Of a DNA stretch of 64,000 nucleotides, positions 52,074 to 60,323 are shown one piece after another. The notes beneath the pieces are model-generated. The model saw only the letters and a list, made by a program, of their open reading frames with translations. It ran no database searches and was not told where the DNA came from. The position numbers and the translations under genes are program-made. Position 1 is the stretch's first letter. Every line of letters starts with the position of its first letter. Source of the stretch: Paenibacillus arenosi. GTDB lineage: Bacteria > Bacillota > Bacilli > Paenibacillales > Paenibacillaceae. The stretch spans positions 1-64,000 of the forward strand of contig NZ_JACYTN010000016.1 of the NCBI RefSeq assembly GCF_014841135.1. The letters run 5' to 3'.

Positions 52074-52429
52074 GAAAATTCCCTCCTAAAGCGTTGTAGA
52101 TCAATCTCCCCGACGGAGAAGTAACGGACTTCGCTTATAACGCTGGAATTTACAACCTAATAGCCCCTATTATAACATATTCACACGAAGTGCAAAATCA
52201 CCCACTCATAACTTGCACCTTCGTGCATAAGGGACAATTATAATGGATCATATTTAGAGTTATCGCTCTCCTATTCCCATAATTCCAAAATCGTTGCAAG
52301 CTATAATGGTTATGATATGAACAACGTTAAATCATGGTCATATGTTGCAAATAAACATGCTTGTTCCAAAACCAATCATTGAACAGGCTGCTCGTAGCCA
52401 ACATTTCATCTATAGAGAGGATTTGCTTC

Positions 52430-53458
52430 ATGTCTTTCACTCCCCATATTACGGCAAAAAATTCAAACTGGACAAGGTTCATTTGTCCTACAGAGGCAAG
52501 AATGGACGATGATCTATTTCAAACCGCTCTAGCGCAGCTCCCAGAACAATTACCAAAGCTTCGCTGTTTCTTATTAGCGCGCGACGGCAAGCTTGTGCAT
52601 GAGAGCTATTACCAGGATACGGATGAGCATACGCTTCACGATCTGCGTTCTGCTACAAAATCAATAATGAGCTTGCTAATTGGCATCGCGCAGCAGCAAG
52701 GAAAAATGATTGGTACACACGATCCAATCGCTCCTTTACTAGAGCCCTATATGCTGGCATCGATGCGGTCTAACACTTTGTGGCAGCGCCTGACTTTGTA
52801 TCATTTGCTCACCATGACAACAGGGCTGCAATGGGAAACGAACAGCCGGATGAGCGAGCGCTGGGTTCACCGCTTCCATAGTAGTCCAAGCTGGAGACGC
52901 TTTGCGACGAAGCTCCCGATTCAATCGAATATGTACGGACGCTTTCAGTACCGCAGCATTGACTCACACCTTCTATCCGTGCTGTTAACGCTGCAAACCG
53001 GAATGGCTGCTGATCAGTTTGCGGAACAATATTTATTTGGTCCGCTCGGCATATCCAACTATAAATGGGAACGTTCGCCTGACGGCGATGCAGCCGGCCA
53101 TATCGGCTTATCCTTAACAGGACGGGATATGCTGTCAATCGGACAGCTCCTGCTAAATGAAGGATACGTGACCACAAATAACGTCCTAACATCATTAATA
53201 CCCGCTTCTTGGGTTCATGAAACGATAACTGCTCACAGCGAAGGCGCTCCCGGATATGGTGCATACGGATATCAGTGGTGGTGCCATCAATTGAATGGCA
53301 TCGATGCTGCTTGTGCAATGGGATATGGCGGTCAGCTCATCTTTGTTATTCCTAAACTGCGTATCACAGCTGTATGGGCTGCCGATTCCAAAGTGAAGCG
53401 CTGGCGCCACCCTGCCCAATGGTTAGAGCAATATTTGCTTCCAGCTGTTCAACCGTAA
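52430..53458 (+). CDS. beta-lactamase-fold serine hydrolase
   Basis: A 342-residue hydrolase of the class C beta-lactamase/penicillin-binding family. The catalytic SxxK is SATKS in LRSATKSIMSLLIG, the tyrosine region reads FQYRSIDSHLLSVL, and the HxG-like block is YGGQLIFVIP. The ATG at 52430 follows AGAGAGGA; a longer TTG frame has no ribosome site. No signal peptide is evident with this start, so it is probably a cytoplasmic esterase or amidase rather than a true beta-lactamase. Confidence 0.85.
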   Translation: MSFTPHITAKNSNWTRFICPTEARMDDDLFQTALAQLPEQLPKLRCFLLARDGKLVHESYYQDTDEHTLHDLRSATKSIMSLLIGIAQQQGKMIGTHDPIAPLLEPYMLASMRSNTLWQRLTLYHLLTMTTGLQWETNSRMSERWVHRFHSSPSWRRFATKLPIQSNMYGRFQYRSIDSHLLSVLLTLQTGMAADQFAEQYLFGPLGISNYKWERSPDGDAAGHIGLSLTGRDMLSIGQLLLNEGYVTTNNVLTSLIPASWVHETITAHSEGAPGYGAYGYQWWCHQLNGIDAACAMGYGGQLIFVIPKLRITAVWAADSKVKRWRHPAQWLEQYLLPAVQP

Positions 53459-53593
53459 CCGCCAGTCGTTCCCCAGTCATTGGAAAACTAGATTGGCACA
53501 CGCTATAATGGAAAGGTTACAATTTAAGGTTACCAATCCAGATTACATAGCAAATTTAAGCATCTTACAACATGTGAAAAGGGAGCGTCTCGT

Positions 53594-54772
53594 TTGAAAT
53601 CAATCCGAAAGCTAGGACTATCATCTGACATCGCGCTGTTGGCCGTCATTTTACTCCTTGTGGAATTCGTACGGGGAGCAACAGTGCTTAGCTTTATCCC
53701 GATATTTGGGGAGAAAGAGCTTGGTATTACGCTAGGCATAATCGGTACTGCAATAACGGCGCATTATTTAACAGATACGGTACTTAAAATATTTATCGGC
53801 TATTTGCTGGATCGTTTTTCATCCAAGTTAATCGTCATATGCGGACTGCTCATTTCCTTAGGCGGTATCGGATTGTTCCACTGGGGCAGTAATCCTTGGA
53901 TATTCATACTAGCCTCCGCCATATATGGTGTAGGTATGTCCCCTGTATGGCTCGTCTGTCTTACAAAAGTAAATACAGAGCAGCGTGCCGCTCAAATGGG
54001 ATTCCTGTATACGATCTGGCTCGTTGGTATGGGTGCTGGCCCAGTCGTATTAAATGTCGTTCTCGACTATACACCACATCTTGCGTACGCACTGCTATTA
54101 GGGCTAACTTTCATTGCGCTTGCACTCAGCTTTTTCTTGCCAAGAGGGAGAAATAATGGCGAATCAGCTACCCCTGTTCCTTTTAAAGAACAGTTTGCTG
54201 TGCTGCGTGAGCGATTATCTGCAATGAAACCATTATTGCCAGGCATGATCCTGCAAACGTTGGGTGCAAGTATGCTCGTTCCGATTTTGCCGAAGTTCGC
54301 TGAGCAATTCCTGTCCTTATCCAGTGGACAATATTCCCTGCTCTTACTAATTGGAGGAGGGTGTACCGTAATCGGCCTCGTGCCGATGGGCAAATGGTCA
54401 GATCGTGTGGGCCGCAAGCCTTTCCTTATCGTTGGCTTTGCTATTTTCGGGCTTACCCTTGCATCGCTTTCGATGAAACCAGGTGTCCTCATGGCCTATG
54501 CACTAGCTGTTATTCTCGGCATCTCCTACGCAGCTGTACTACCCGCATGGAATGCCTTGCTCGCCTTGTATGTGCCTCCAGCACAAAAGGGACTCGGATG
54601 GAGCTTGCTATCGACAGTTGAGAATATCGGCGTGCTGATTGGCCCCGTTGTCGGCGGATTAATTGCCGAGGCATTCTCCGTCTCTGCCGTTATTTGGTTC
54701 AGTGCAGGGCTATTCAGCATTATCGCTATCGTGTACTGGCTGTTCCCATCAAGATGGTTTGCAGAAAGATAA
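53594..54772 (+). CDS. MFS transporter
   Basis: A 392-residue, 12-helix facilitator. Motif A-like GYLLDRFSSKLIVICG and the repeat in the second half (MGKWSDRVGRKPFLIVGFAIFGL) are clear, as is motif C-like GMGAGPVVLNVVLDY. The TTG start lies 8 bases after AGGGAG. A drug or sugar exporter cannot be told apart. It is followed by the TVP38 gene after 61 bases. Confidence 0.85.
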   Translation: MKSIRKLGLSSDIALLAVILLLVEFVRGATVLSFIPIFGEKELGITLGIIGTAITAHYLTDTVLKIFIGYLLDRFSSKLIVICGLLISLGGIGLFHWGSNPWIFILASAIYGVGMSPVWLVCLTKVNTEQRAAQMGFLYTIWLVGMGAGPVVLNVVLDYTPHLAYALLLGLTFIALALSFFLPRGRNNGESATPVPFKEQFAVLRERLSAMKPLLPGMILQTLGASMLVPILPKFAEQFLSLSSGQYSLLLLIGGGCTVIGLVPMGKWSDRVGRKPFLIVGFAIFGLTLASLSMKPGVLMAYALAVILGISYAAVLPAWNALLALYVPPAQKGLGWSLLSTVENIGVLIGPVVGGLIAEAFSVSAVIWFSAGLFSIIAIVYWLFPSRWFAER

Positions 54773-54833
54773 GAAACATATACAAAAATACAGTGTGATC
54801 ATGTAATGGAATGGGAGAGGTGTACGAACTATT

Positions 54834-55442
54834 ATGTGGGATTGGTTTCAAGATTTTATTGCTTACGCAAAAGATATAGATATCGCGCAAGTAGAGATAT
54901 GGCTGCAAAAATATTCTGCACTTGGCCCTCTACCTGGAATTTTACTTCCATTTGGGGAATCGTTCGTTCCGGCACTGCCTCTATTTGTATTCGTAGTCGC
55001 CAACGCTGCATCCTATGGGTTGTGGTTTGGATTTTTATACTCATGGATCGGGGTATGTCTAGGTTCATTCGCTGTCTTTTGGCTGGCTCGGAAGTTTGGT
55101 GGACGCTTTAGTATGTACATCCAAAAAAGGTTGCCGGGCACACAAAAGTTTTTTAATTGGATCGAATCTAAAGGGTTTACGCCTATTTTCATATTGTTAT
55201 GTTTCCCGTTCACTCCTTCCGTACTCATAAATGTCGCAGCCGGTATTAGTACGATCCCGTTCCGCACCTTTATGATCGCTGTAATGGCCGGAAAGTCCGT
55301 TATGATCTTCTTAATGGCATTTCTCGGTCATGACTGGAAAGGATTCGTAGAACATCCTTGGCGTTTGCTGCTTGTTGCCGCTGCTCTTTGGCTGTTATGG
55401 TACGGAGGCAAAAAACTTGAAGGGCGTTATCAGCACAAATAA
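54834..55442 (+). CDS. TVP38/TMEM64 (VTT domain) family membrane protein
   Basis: A 202-residue DedA-like membrane protein with about five hydrophobic segments. VTT-domain landmarks are FGESFVPALPLFVFVVANAASYG, GVCLGSFAVFWLARKFG and FCFP-type FPFTPSVLINVAAGISTIPF. Such proteins flip or move lipids or carriers such as undecaprenyl phosphate in some bacteria; its own substrate is unknown. The ATG has no strong ribosome site beyond GGGAGAGG at some distance. Confidence 0.8.
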   Translation: MWDWFQDFIAYAKDIDIAQVEIWLQKYSALGPLPGILLPFGESFVPALPLFVFVVANAASYGLWFGFLYSWIGVCLGSFAVFWLARKFGGRFSMYIQKRLPGTQKFFNWIESKGFTPIFILLCFPFTPSVLINVAAGISTIPFRTFMIAVMAGKSVMIFLMAFLGHDWKGFVEHPWRLLLVAAALWLLWYGGKKLEGRYQHK

Positions 55443-55636
55443 TGGCTAGTAGCCCACCTAAGTGCAAATGCGAATAGGAACGTATACTTATCTTTAGAGT
55501 TTTAAGAGGCACATCACTCTTAAGGAATAAGTCCTCCCCGCAAAGGGCACGTTATGCTTAGCGATACAGTGTTCTCCATTGCAAATGTATGAGAAGTCAA
55601 TCTGTAGAGCGGATGGCTGAAAGGAGCAACGTGTCC

Positions 55637-55918
55637 ATGAGCAAAGAACAACATGAGATGCACCCGATGTCCCGCGATCGTGTGGAGGTAGACGGTATTT
55701 ACACGAATGAATGGGGGCGTGCGGAGACTCTTCATCGGGGTCAACACTTCCCTACCGATCCGCAGCTAGGTGCTACCGAGTGGGAACTCAAGGAATTTTC
55801 GTATGATAATCATCATCAAGGTTTGACGGATGAGCGCTTAGTTCCAGAAGCGGACAAAGACATTCCACCGCCGAAGCAAGTCCATCCACGCAAGCATATT
55901 GACCGTGGCGACAAATAG
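55637..55918 (+). CDS. small hypothetical protein (YjzC-like pattern, weak)
   Basis: A 93-residue soluble, highly charged product. The GIYTNEWGRAETLHRGQHFPTDP segment faintly recalls the GIY...GQxFP pattern of YjzC-like proteins, but homology is unproven. The ATG at 55637 follows AAAGGAG at 10 bases; a longer frame starting at 55589 has none. No signal peptide. Unknown function. Confidence 0.6.
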   Translation: MSKEQHEMHPMSRDRVEVDGIYTNEWGRAETLHRGQHFPTDPQLGATEWELKEFSYDNHHQGLTDERLVPEADKDIPPPKQVHPRKHIDRGDK

Positions 55919-55943
55919 GTAGTACCGCTCAGCTTATATGTAA

Positions 55944-55995
55944 CAAAAAAAGAACCTTCGACCAATTGCTGTAGAAGCGACTGGCTGGAGGTTCT
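55944..55995 (-). terminator. terminator of spo0M
   Basis: AGAACCT (55951-55957) pairs with AGGTTCT (55989-55995), with further pairing towards the loop. Read on the minus strand seven U residues follow the stem. It lies 22 bases past the spo0M stop. Confidence 0.7.
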
Positions 55996-56016
55996 TGCTG
56001 TTCTCAGGACGATCTA

Positions 56017-56793
56017 TTAAATATATCGACGAATCATATTAGATAAGTGGTTCGAAGCACCATCAGGGCCTAGACGCTTCCATTCATCATTTGGCAAGCT
56101 AAAGCGTACGAACGTCTCATCCATATCCATCGCTTCTGCTAACCAGCCGCCGAGACCTTTAGCACGTCGATCAATTTGAACGAGGATCTCCATCTCATGC
56201 TCTTTCGGATAGAAAATAACTTCCAACTCATCAAGGTCGCCTCTAAAATAAGTTGTCGGAACAAATTCGAACTCTTGCACGAATGGAACGGCCCCACCAA
56301 GACGCGGCGCGTACTCACATTCTGCTTTGCGTAAGCGGAAGCCAAGACGGTTCAAGGCATCAATAACGATGCTCTGCTCCACTTTAGGCGCGATCTCGAT
56401 CAGATCATTATCAGATGGATCAACCGCGTTCGCGATATCCAATTCTGTCTTCAACCATACGGGAGCACGGCCAATCGTAAGCGGCGTATGCGGAGGTAGC
56501 ACAATCGTAAATGGCAATTCGCGCAGCTCATTTGGCTGCAATGTGAATGCACTGCTTACTTTGAAACGTACCAGCTCATGGTTGACCTGATGTTTCGAGT
56601 CATTGGATTCTTTAGTATATTGAGTCATAAGCTTAAGATGAATGGCCTCTACTTGCTGCTGAACTTGACCGCCTTGTATTTTGACGACTCCAGACACTTG
56701 CTCACCCGGCGCATAGCGATTGCGTTCTAACAGCGTGTCAACCTTTGCAGAACCGATACCTACACTAGCTAAAATACGGTTAAACAATGACAT
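56017..56793 (-). CDS. spo0M: sporulation control protein Spo0M
   Basis: A 258-residue arrestin-like protein that influences sporulation and, in Bacillus subtilis, cell division. The N-terminus MSLFNRILASVGIGSAKVDTLLE, RYAPGEQVSGVVKIQGG and the LRELPFTIVLPPHTPLTIG block are typical Spo0M. The ATG at 56793 follows GGAGG by 9 bases. Its presence points to a spore former. Confidence 0.95.
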   Translation of the reverse strand: MSLFNRILASVGIGSAKVDTLLERNRYAPGEQVSGVVKIQGGQVQQQVEAIHLKLMTQYTKESNDSKHQVNHELVRFKVSSAFTLQPNELRELPFTIVLPPHTPLTIGRAPVWLKTELDIANAVDPSDNDLIEIAPKVEQSIVIDALNRLGFRLRKAECEYAPRLGGAVPFVQEFEFVPTTYFRGDLDELEVIFYPKEHEMEILVQIDRRAKGLGGWLAEAMDMDETFVRFSLPNDEWKRLGPDGASNHLSNMIRRYI

Positions 56794-56802
56794 GATTACC
56801 AT

Positions 56803-57204
56803 CCTCCGATTATTATAATAAACTTAAAATGGCGCCAGATTAAATGTATTGAGCCTTACCTTGTTTGTAATCCATGCAAACCAATACTACTATATACGGA
56901 CCATCACTTCCAGTTGTTTCAAAAGATATTTCCCTTCCTAGTCAACAACGAATTTCCGATTATATCCAAGCCTTGAACAAGCATGAATATAGTGATAAAG
57001 TGACAAAGCGACACTTTTGCTCCCCCCATAAAAATACTTATTTATGAAGAAAGAAAGTGTTGGGTATGCTGTTGATAGACAATAGTTGAACTTCCTGTTT
57101 AGCTTCTAAAAGTACAGGGTAAGGAAATATGTTCGTTTGCGATTATCGATAACCGGTACAGGTTATTTCAATATAAATATTAAAACATTATAGGGGTTGA
57201 ACTA
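56803..57204. other. intergenic region between divergent spo0M and mscL
   Basis: About 400 bases without a gene, holding both promoters. The plus-strand part before mscL contains the partial palindrome GATTATCGATAACC. No sigma-H boxes for spo0M could be assigned with confidence. Confidence 0.35.
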
Positions 57205-57696
57205 ATGGGTTCTCTTAAATCTTTAGCAAATGAATTCAAAACATTCGCCATGCGCGGTAATGTCGTCGATCTAGCTGTCGGTGTTATTATTGGTGCTGCA
57301 TTCGGTAAAATTGTAACATCCATTGTTAACGACATCATTATGCCGCCAATCGGTAAATTGCTCGGCGGAGTAAACTTTGTTGACCTATTCATTAACTTGG
57401 ATCCAAACATCACAATGCCAGACGGCTCTCCAATTACGTCACTAGCACAAGCAAAATCCGCAGGCGCTGCCGTTATTGCTTACGGACAATTCATTAACGT
57501 CGTTATCGATTTCTTGCTCGTTGCATTGGCAGTATTCGGTCTTGTAAAAGTGATCAACATGCTACACCGCAAAGAAGAAGTGGCGGCAGATCCAACTACG
57601 AAATCTTGCCCTTACTGTGTAACAGACATTCCTGTTAAAGCGACACGCTGCCCAAGCTGTACATCTCAATTGGTAGAAGCGAACGCACAAGCTTAA
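57205..57696 (+). CDS. mscL: large-conductance mechanosensitive channel MscL with C-terminal zinc-ribbon
   Basis: A 163-residue channel that opens under membrane tension to release solutes on osmotic downshock. The family blocks are intact: [28 protein letters not shown] (helix 1 pore), [12 protein letters not shown], and the second helix [27 protein letters not shown]. Residues of about 137-155 add two CxxC pairs (CPYC, CPSC) spaced like a zinc ribbon, absent from well-studied MscL. AGGGGTTG precedes the ATG. Terminator downstream. Confidence 0.95.
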   Translation: MGSLKSLANEFKTFAMRGNVVDLAVGVIIGAAFGKIVTSIVNDIIMPPIGKLLGGVNFVDLFINLDPNITMPDGSPITSLAQAKSAGAAVIAYGQFINVVIDFLLVALAVFGLVKVINMLHRKEEVAADPTTKSCPYCVTDIPVKATRCPSCTSQLVEANAQA

Positions 57697-57728
57697 GTTT
57701 ATGATTCATTAACATTTTAAAATAAATA

Positions 57729-57797
57729 GGGGCTGCCTCCCATGTTATGTCCAGTTTGACCTGAGCACATAACATGACGGAGACAGCCCTTTTTTTA
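57729..57797 (+). terminator. terminator of mscL
   Basis: GGGGCTG pairs with CAGCCC, with an inner ATGTTATGT/ACATAACAT stem. Eight T residues follow on the plus strand. It lies 32 bases past the mscL stop. Confidence 0.8.
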
Positions 57798-57811
57798 CAG
57801 AACAAGCGCAT

Positions 57812-58123
57812 CTACATCGGCCGATGCGGCTTGCCCATGAGATTTTGCACAATCATTTTCATATGCGGGTCAATCGAGAATTCTTCTTCCCCATTGTCCA
57901 TTTTACGCACTTCAATCTTCTTCACTTCTGTTCCAGCTTCAACAGGAACATACACATAGTGCTCATTATCTTCCGCTGTCACCTGATAGCCCATCGAACG
58001 CAGCATATTTTCCACTTGAGAAATGGTCGGCTTCTCACCGGGATCTGCCATAATCAACCCTCGCAAATGAGAAGTATCTCCATCTCGCTCCAGAACATCA
58101 AAGTGAACTATAACTTCCACCAT
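57812..58123 (-). CDS. conserved hypothetical protein, 103 residues
   Basis: A 103-residue soluble protein (MVEVIVHFDVLERDGDTSHLRGL) with a mixed alpha/beta look and no recognised domain. AGGAGGAAG precedes the ATG. The stop lies 15 bases from the mscL terminator, which probably works bidirectionally. No functional clue from neighbours. Confidence 0.72.
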   Translation of the reverse strand: MVEVIVHFDVLERDGDTSHLRGLIMADPGEKPTISQVENMLRSMGYQVTAEDNEHYVYVPVEAGTEVKKIEVRKMDNGEEEFSIDPHMKMIVQNLMGKPHRPM

Positions 58124-58261
58124 CGTACTTCCTCCTCAACTGTCATCCAGCCATTCTTTCTTACTACTTGTTTACGAATCAACGCAATTCATCGTTACAT
58201 GTAAATGATGACATATTAGTGAACGATAACATTAATTAGGTAGTCTATTTGCCATTTCACA

Positions 58262-59056
58262 CTACATTTCCTTGTTCAAATAGGGTTCCCATAAGCGTGA
58301 AAAGTATGGGCCAAAGTGCTGACGCTGCTCCTCAGTAAGCTGCTGTTCCAATTCAAACAAAATGATATCCTGAATGAAACGGCTAAGTACATACTCCGTC
58401 ATAACCGGATGTTCCGTATATAACAGCTTCGCTTCTTCAGCGGCACTTCTCATTCCAATACAGGCAATCTTACGATCAATAATCATCGTAAAGCGTCTGC
58501 CCGCAAGATGCTTGTCTACTTGCCCTTCACGAGAAGCAAGGAAGCCAGAGGCAGGCAGTTGCTCTTCATTGGAGCTAATGGACCACAGTACTTTCACACC
58601 ACGATTCTCCGCCTGCTGCAGCGCATGCTGCACCAGCATTCCATCTCGGGAAGTCATCTCCACAATAATTTCTATTTCAGCTGCGGCGATGACTTGTCCA
58701 ATTTTCTCTGCAACAACTTTATCGCCTTCTATGCTATAAAAAAAGGATAGCTCCTGCTTAGGTGAAGGCATATGCTCCTCAACAAAACGCAGCGAAGCCT
58801 GCATTCTTTCCGCAATCGTCTTCGTAAGCTGTGCTGGCTCAATCGCAGCGTAGTGCGACGGTTCCCCTACTGCATGCAGCACGAAGCTCTGATCCACAAG
58901 ACGCTGCAAAGCAGCATATACATTAGAGCGCGATATTCCCAGTTTTTTTGCTGCTTCATAGCCTGTCATTGATCCTTGTTCAGAGAGCAAAATTAACAAT
59001 TTGGATTCCAACTCTGTAAATCCGACGTCACGCAGCTGCTGAATCAAGCTGTCCAT
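58262..59056 (-). CDS. TrmB-family transcriptional regulator
   Basis: A 264-residue regulator. The N-terminal winged helix (FTELESKLLILLSEQGSMTGYEAAKKLGISRSNVYAALQRLVDQ) is the TrmB type, and the C-terminal half resembles the phospholipase-D-like sugar-sensing domain (AENRGVKVLWSIS, DRKIACIGMRSAAEEAKLLYTEHP). In archaea and some Gram-positives such proteins bind sugars, but none is clear here. It is a single gene. Confidence 0.88.
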   Translation of the reverse strand: MDSLIQQLRDVGFTELESKLLILLSEQGSMTGYEAAKKLGISRSNVYAALQRLVDQSFVLHAVGEPSHYAAIEPAQLTKTIAERMQASLRFVEEHMPSPKQELSFFYSIEGDKVVAEKIGQVIAAAEIEIIVEMTSRDGMLVQHALQQAENRGVKVLWSISSNEEQLPASGFLASREGQVDKHLAGRRFTMIIDRKIACIGMRSAAEEAKLLYTEHPVMTEYVLSRFIQDIILFELEQQLTEEQRQHFGPYFSRLWEPYLNKEM

Positions 59057-59114
59057 CTCGTTTCCCCCTTCAGCCCATGCTGCTGGTGTTCTTTAAACCT
59101 TTTCGCAAACGCCA

Positions 59115-59149
59115 AAATAGCCGGAGTAAGCTATAGAAGCTTCCCGGCT
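59115..59149 (-). terminator. terminator of the zinc-ribbon protein gene
   Basis: AGCCGG (59119-59124) pairs with CCGGCT (59144-59149), with an inner AAGC/GCTT stem. On the minus strand ATTTTGG follows. Confidence 0.5.
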
Positions 59150-59286
59150 GTTCGACGTTATCAATATAATCGTATCAACCCTATCAGATGCTGTCTTAAC
59201 ATATTGTACCACGACCAATACGGGTCATAGTTACATACAAATTATGGAACTGATACTTAGCTAATTTACAACTCACTTAGCTTTCC

Positions 59287-60099
59287 TTAAATAAAGGGTG
59301 CTCCACAACGTTCACACCATTTTGCTTCTGAGGGAGCTGACGCTGCACATTTAGAACAAGTTCGACTATTAGAATCATGCTCTACCGACTGCTGGCGAAT
59401 GTAACGCTCACTTCCGCGAATATTCACCTGTGGGGTAGGCTTTTTGATTTCCATCATATCCGCATCATCCTCATCCTCTTGACCATATTGGTCGTACGGA
59501 CTATATGGATGGATAGGTGCTGAACTGTCTTTGGTTGATTTCGCATATCGTGATAGCGGCTCTTCATGACCACCATGATCATCAAGCTCATCTGTATGAT
59601 TAATTGTTGTTGAAGTTGGCGTCTGATGAAGGGTAATATACGTTTTCTCCTTATCTTCAACCTTTGGATCAGCCTCATCCTCTAACTTGTACGGCTGCAT
59701 CTCGCTGGAGCCACTAAGCTCACTCTCTATTTCACGAACAGGAGGATCTGGCAGTCTATCTCCACATGATGCGCAGAACTTAGAGGACCACGGTGCAATC
59801 TCACCACAAGAACAACGCTTTTCATTGCGAAGCGCACAGCGTTTCCATTCGAGCTGTTCCATTTCTTCTTCCAACATCACATTCGCTTGGGCCAGTTCAT
59901 CCATTTCCATGCCCAGTGAAGCATAATCTTTGTTCTTATAAGCTTCAAAAGCCAAACGGCCTATTTCATACGTATTATGTTCCCACTCTTTACGAAGCGC
60001 ATCAATTTGAGTCTGGACTCGATTCAATTCCAATACATTCTGAGCTTTCTCAGAAGCTTTGGATGCGCCTTCTTTCACTTTTTGCAGAAAACGGTTCAT
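59287..60099 (-). CDS. zinc-ribbon protein with coiled coil
   Basis: A 270-residue cytoplasmic protein. The N-terminal 90 residues form a coiled coil (VQTQIDALRKEWEHN, MLEEEMEQLEWKR). A first zinc ribbon is CSCG-x-SKFCASCG near residue 90-107 and a second CSKC-x-AKWCERCG at the C-terminus. The middle is acidic and disordered (DEDDADMMEIK). The ATG at 60099 follows GAGGGG; a longer start at 60126 is weaker. It is divergent from the helicase gene. Function unknown. Confidence 0.78.
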   Translation of the reverse strand: MNRFLQKVKEGASKASEKAQNVLELNRVQTQIDALRKEWEHNTYEIGRLAFEAYKNKDYASLGMEMDELAQANVMLEEEMEQLEWKRCALRNEKRCSCGEIAPWSSKFCASCGDRLPDPPVREIESELSGSSEMQPYKLEDEADPKVEDKEKTYITLHQTPTSTTINHTDELDDHGGHEEPLSRYAKSTKDSSAPIHPYSPYDQYGQEDEDDADMMEIKKPTPQVNIRGSERYIRQQSVEHDSNSRTCSKCAASAPSEAKWCERCGAPFI

Positions 60100-60323
60100 C
60101 CCGGCTTCCCCTCTCTTCTTCCACATTAAATAATCACCCTTATTAACCTATACACGCTCCATGTGATAACGAAACGCGGAGTTCACAGGACAAAATACCT
60201 GGCAGCTCTAAGGACAACGTATGCGCTTGGCAATACATGTATTCGGCAATGTTGACCTTGACCGTTATAATAGATGGGCACAGCAACTCATGAACGGATA
60301 CCGGACCGAGAAAGGAGCACCCA

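Noticed and set aside
51651-52075. Plus-strand frames opposite the 62-residue gene
   Set aside because: They cross the terminator and lack ribosome sites; the minus-strand gene has both AGGAGGG and its own terminator.
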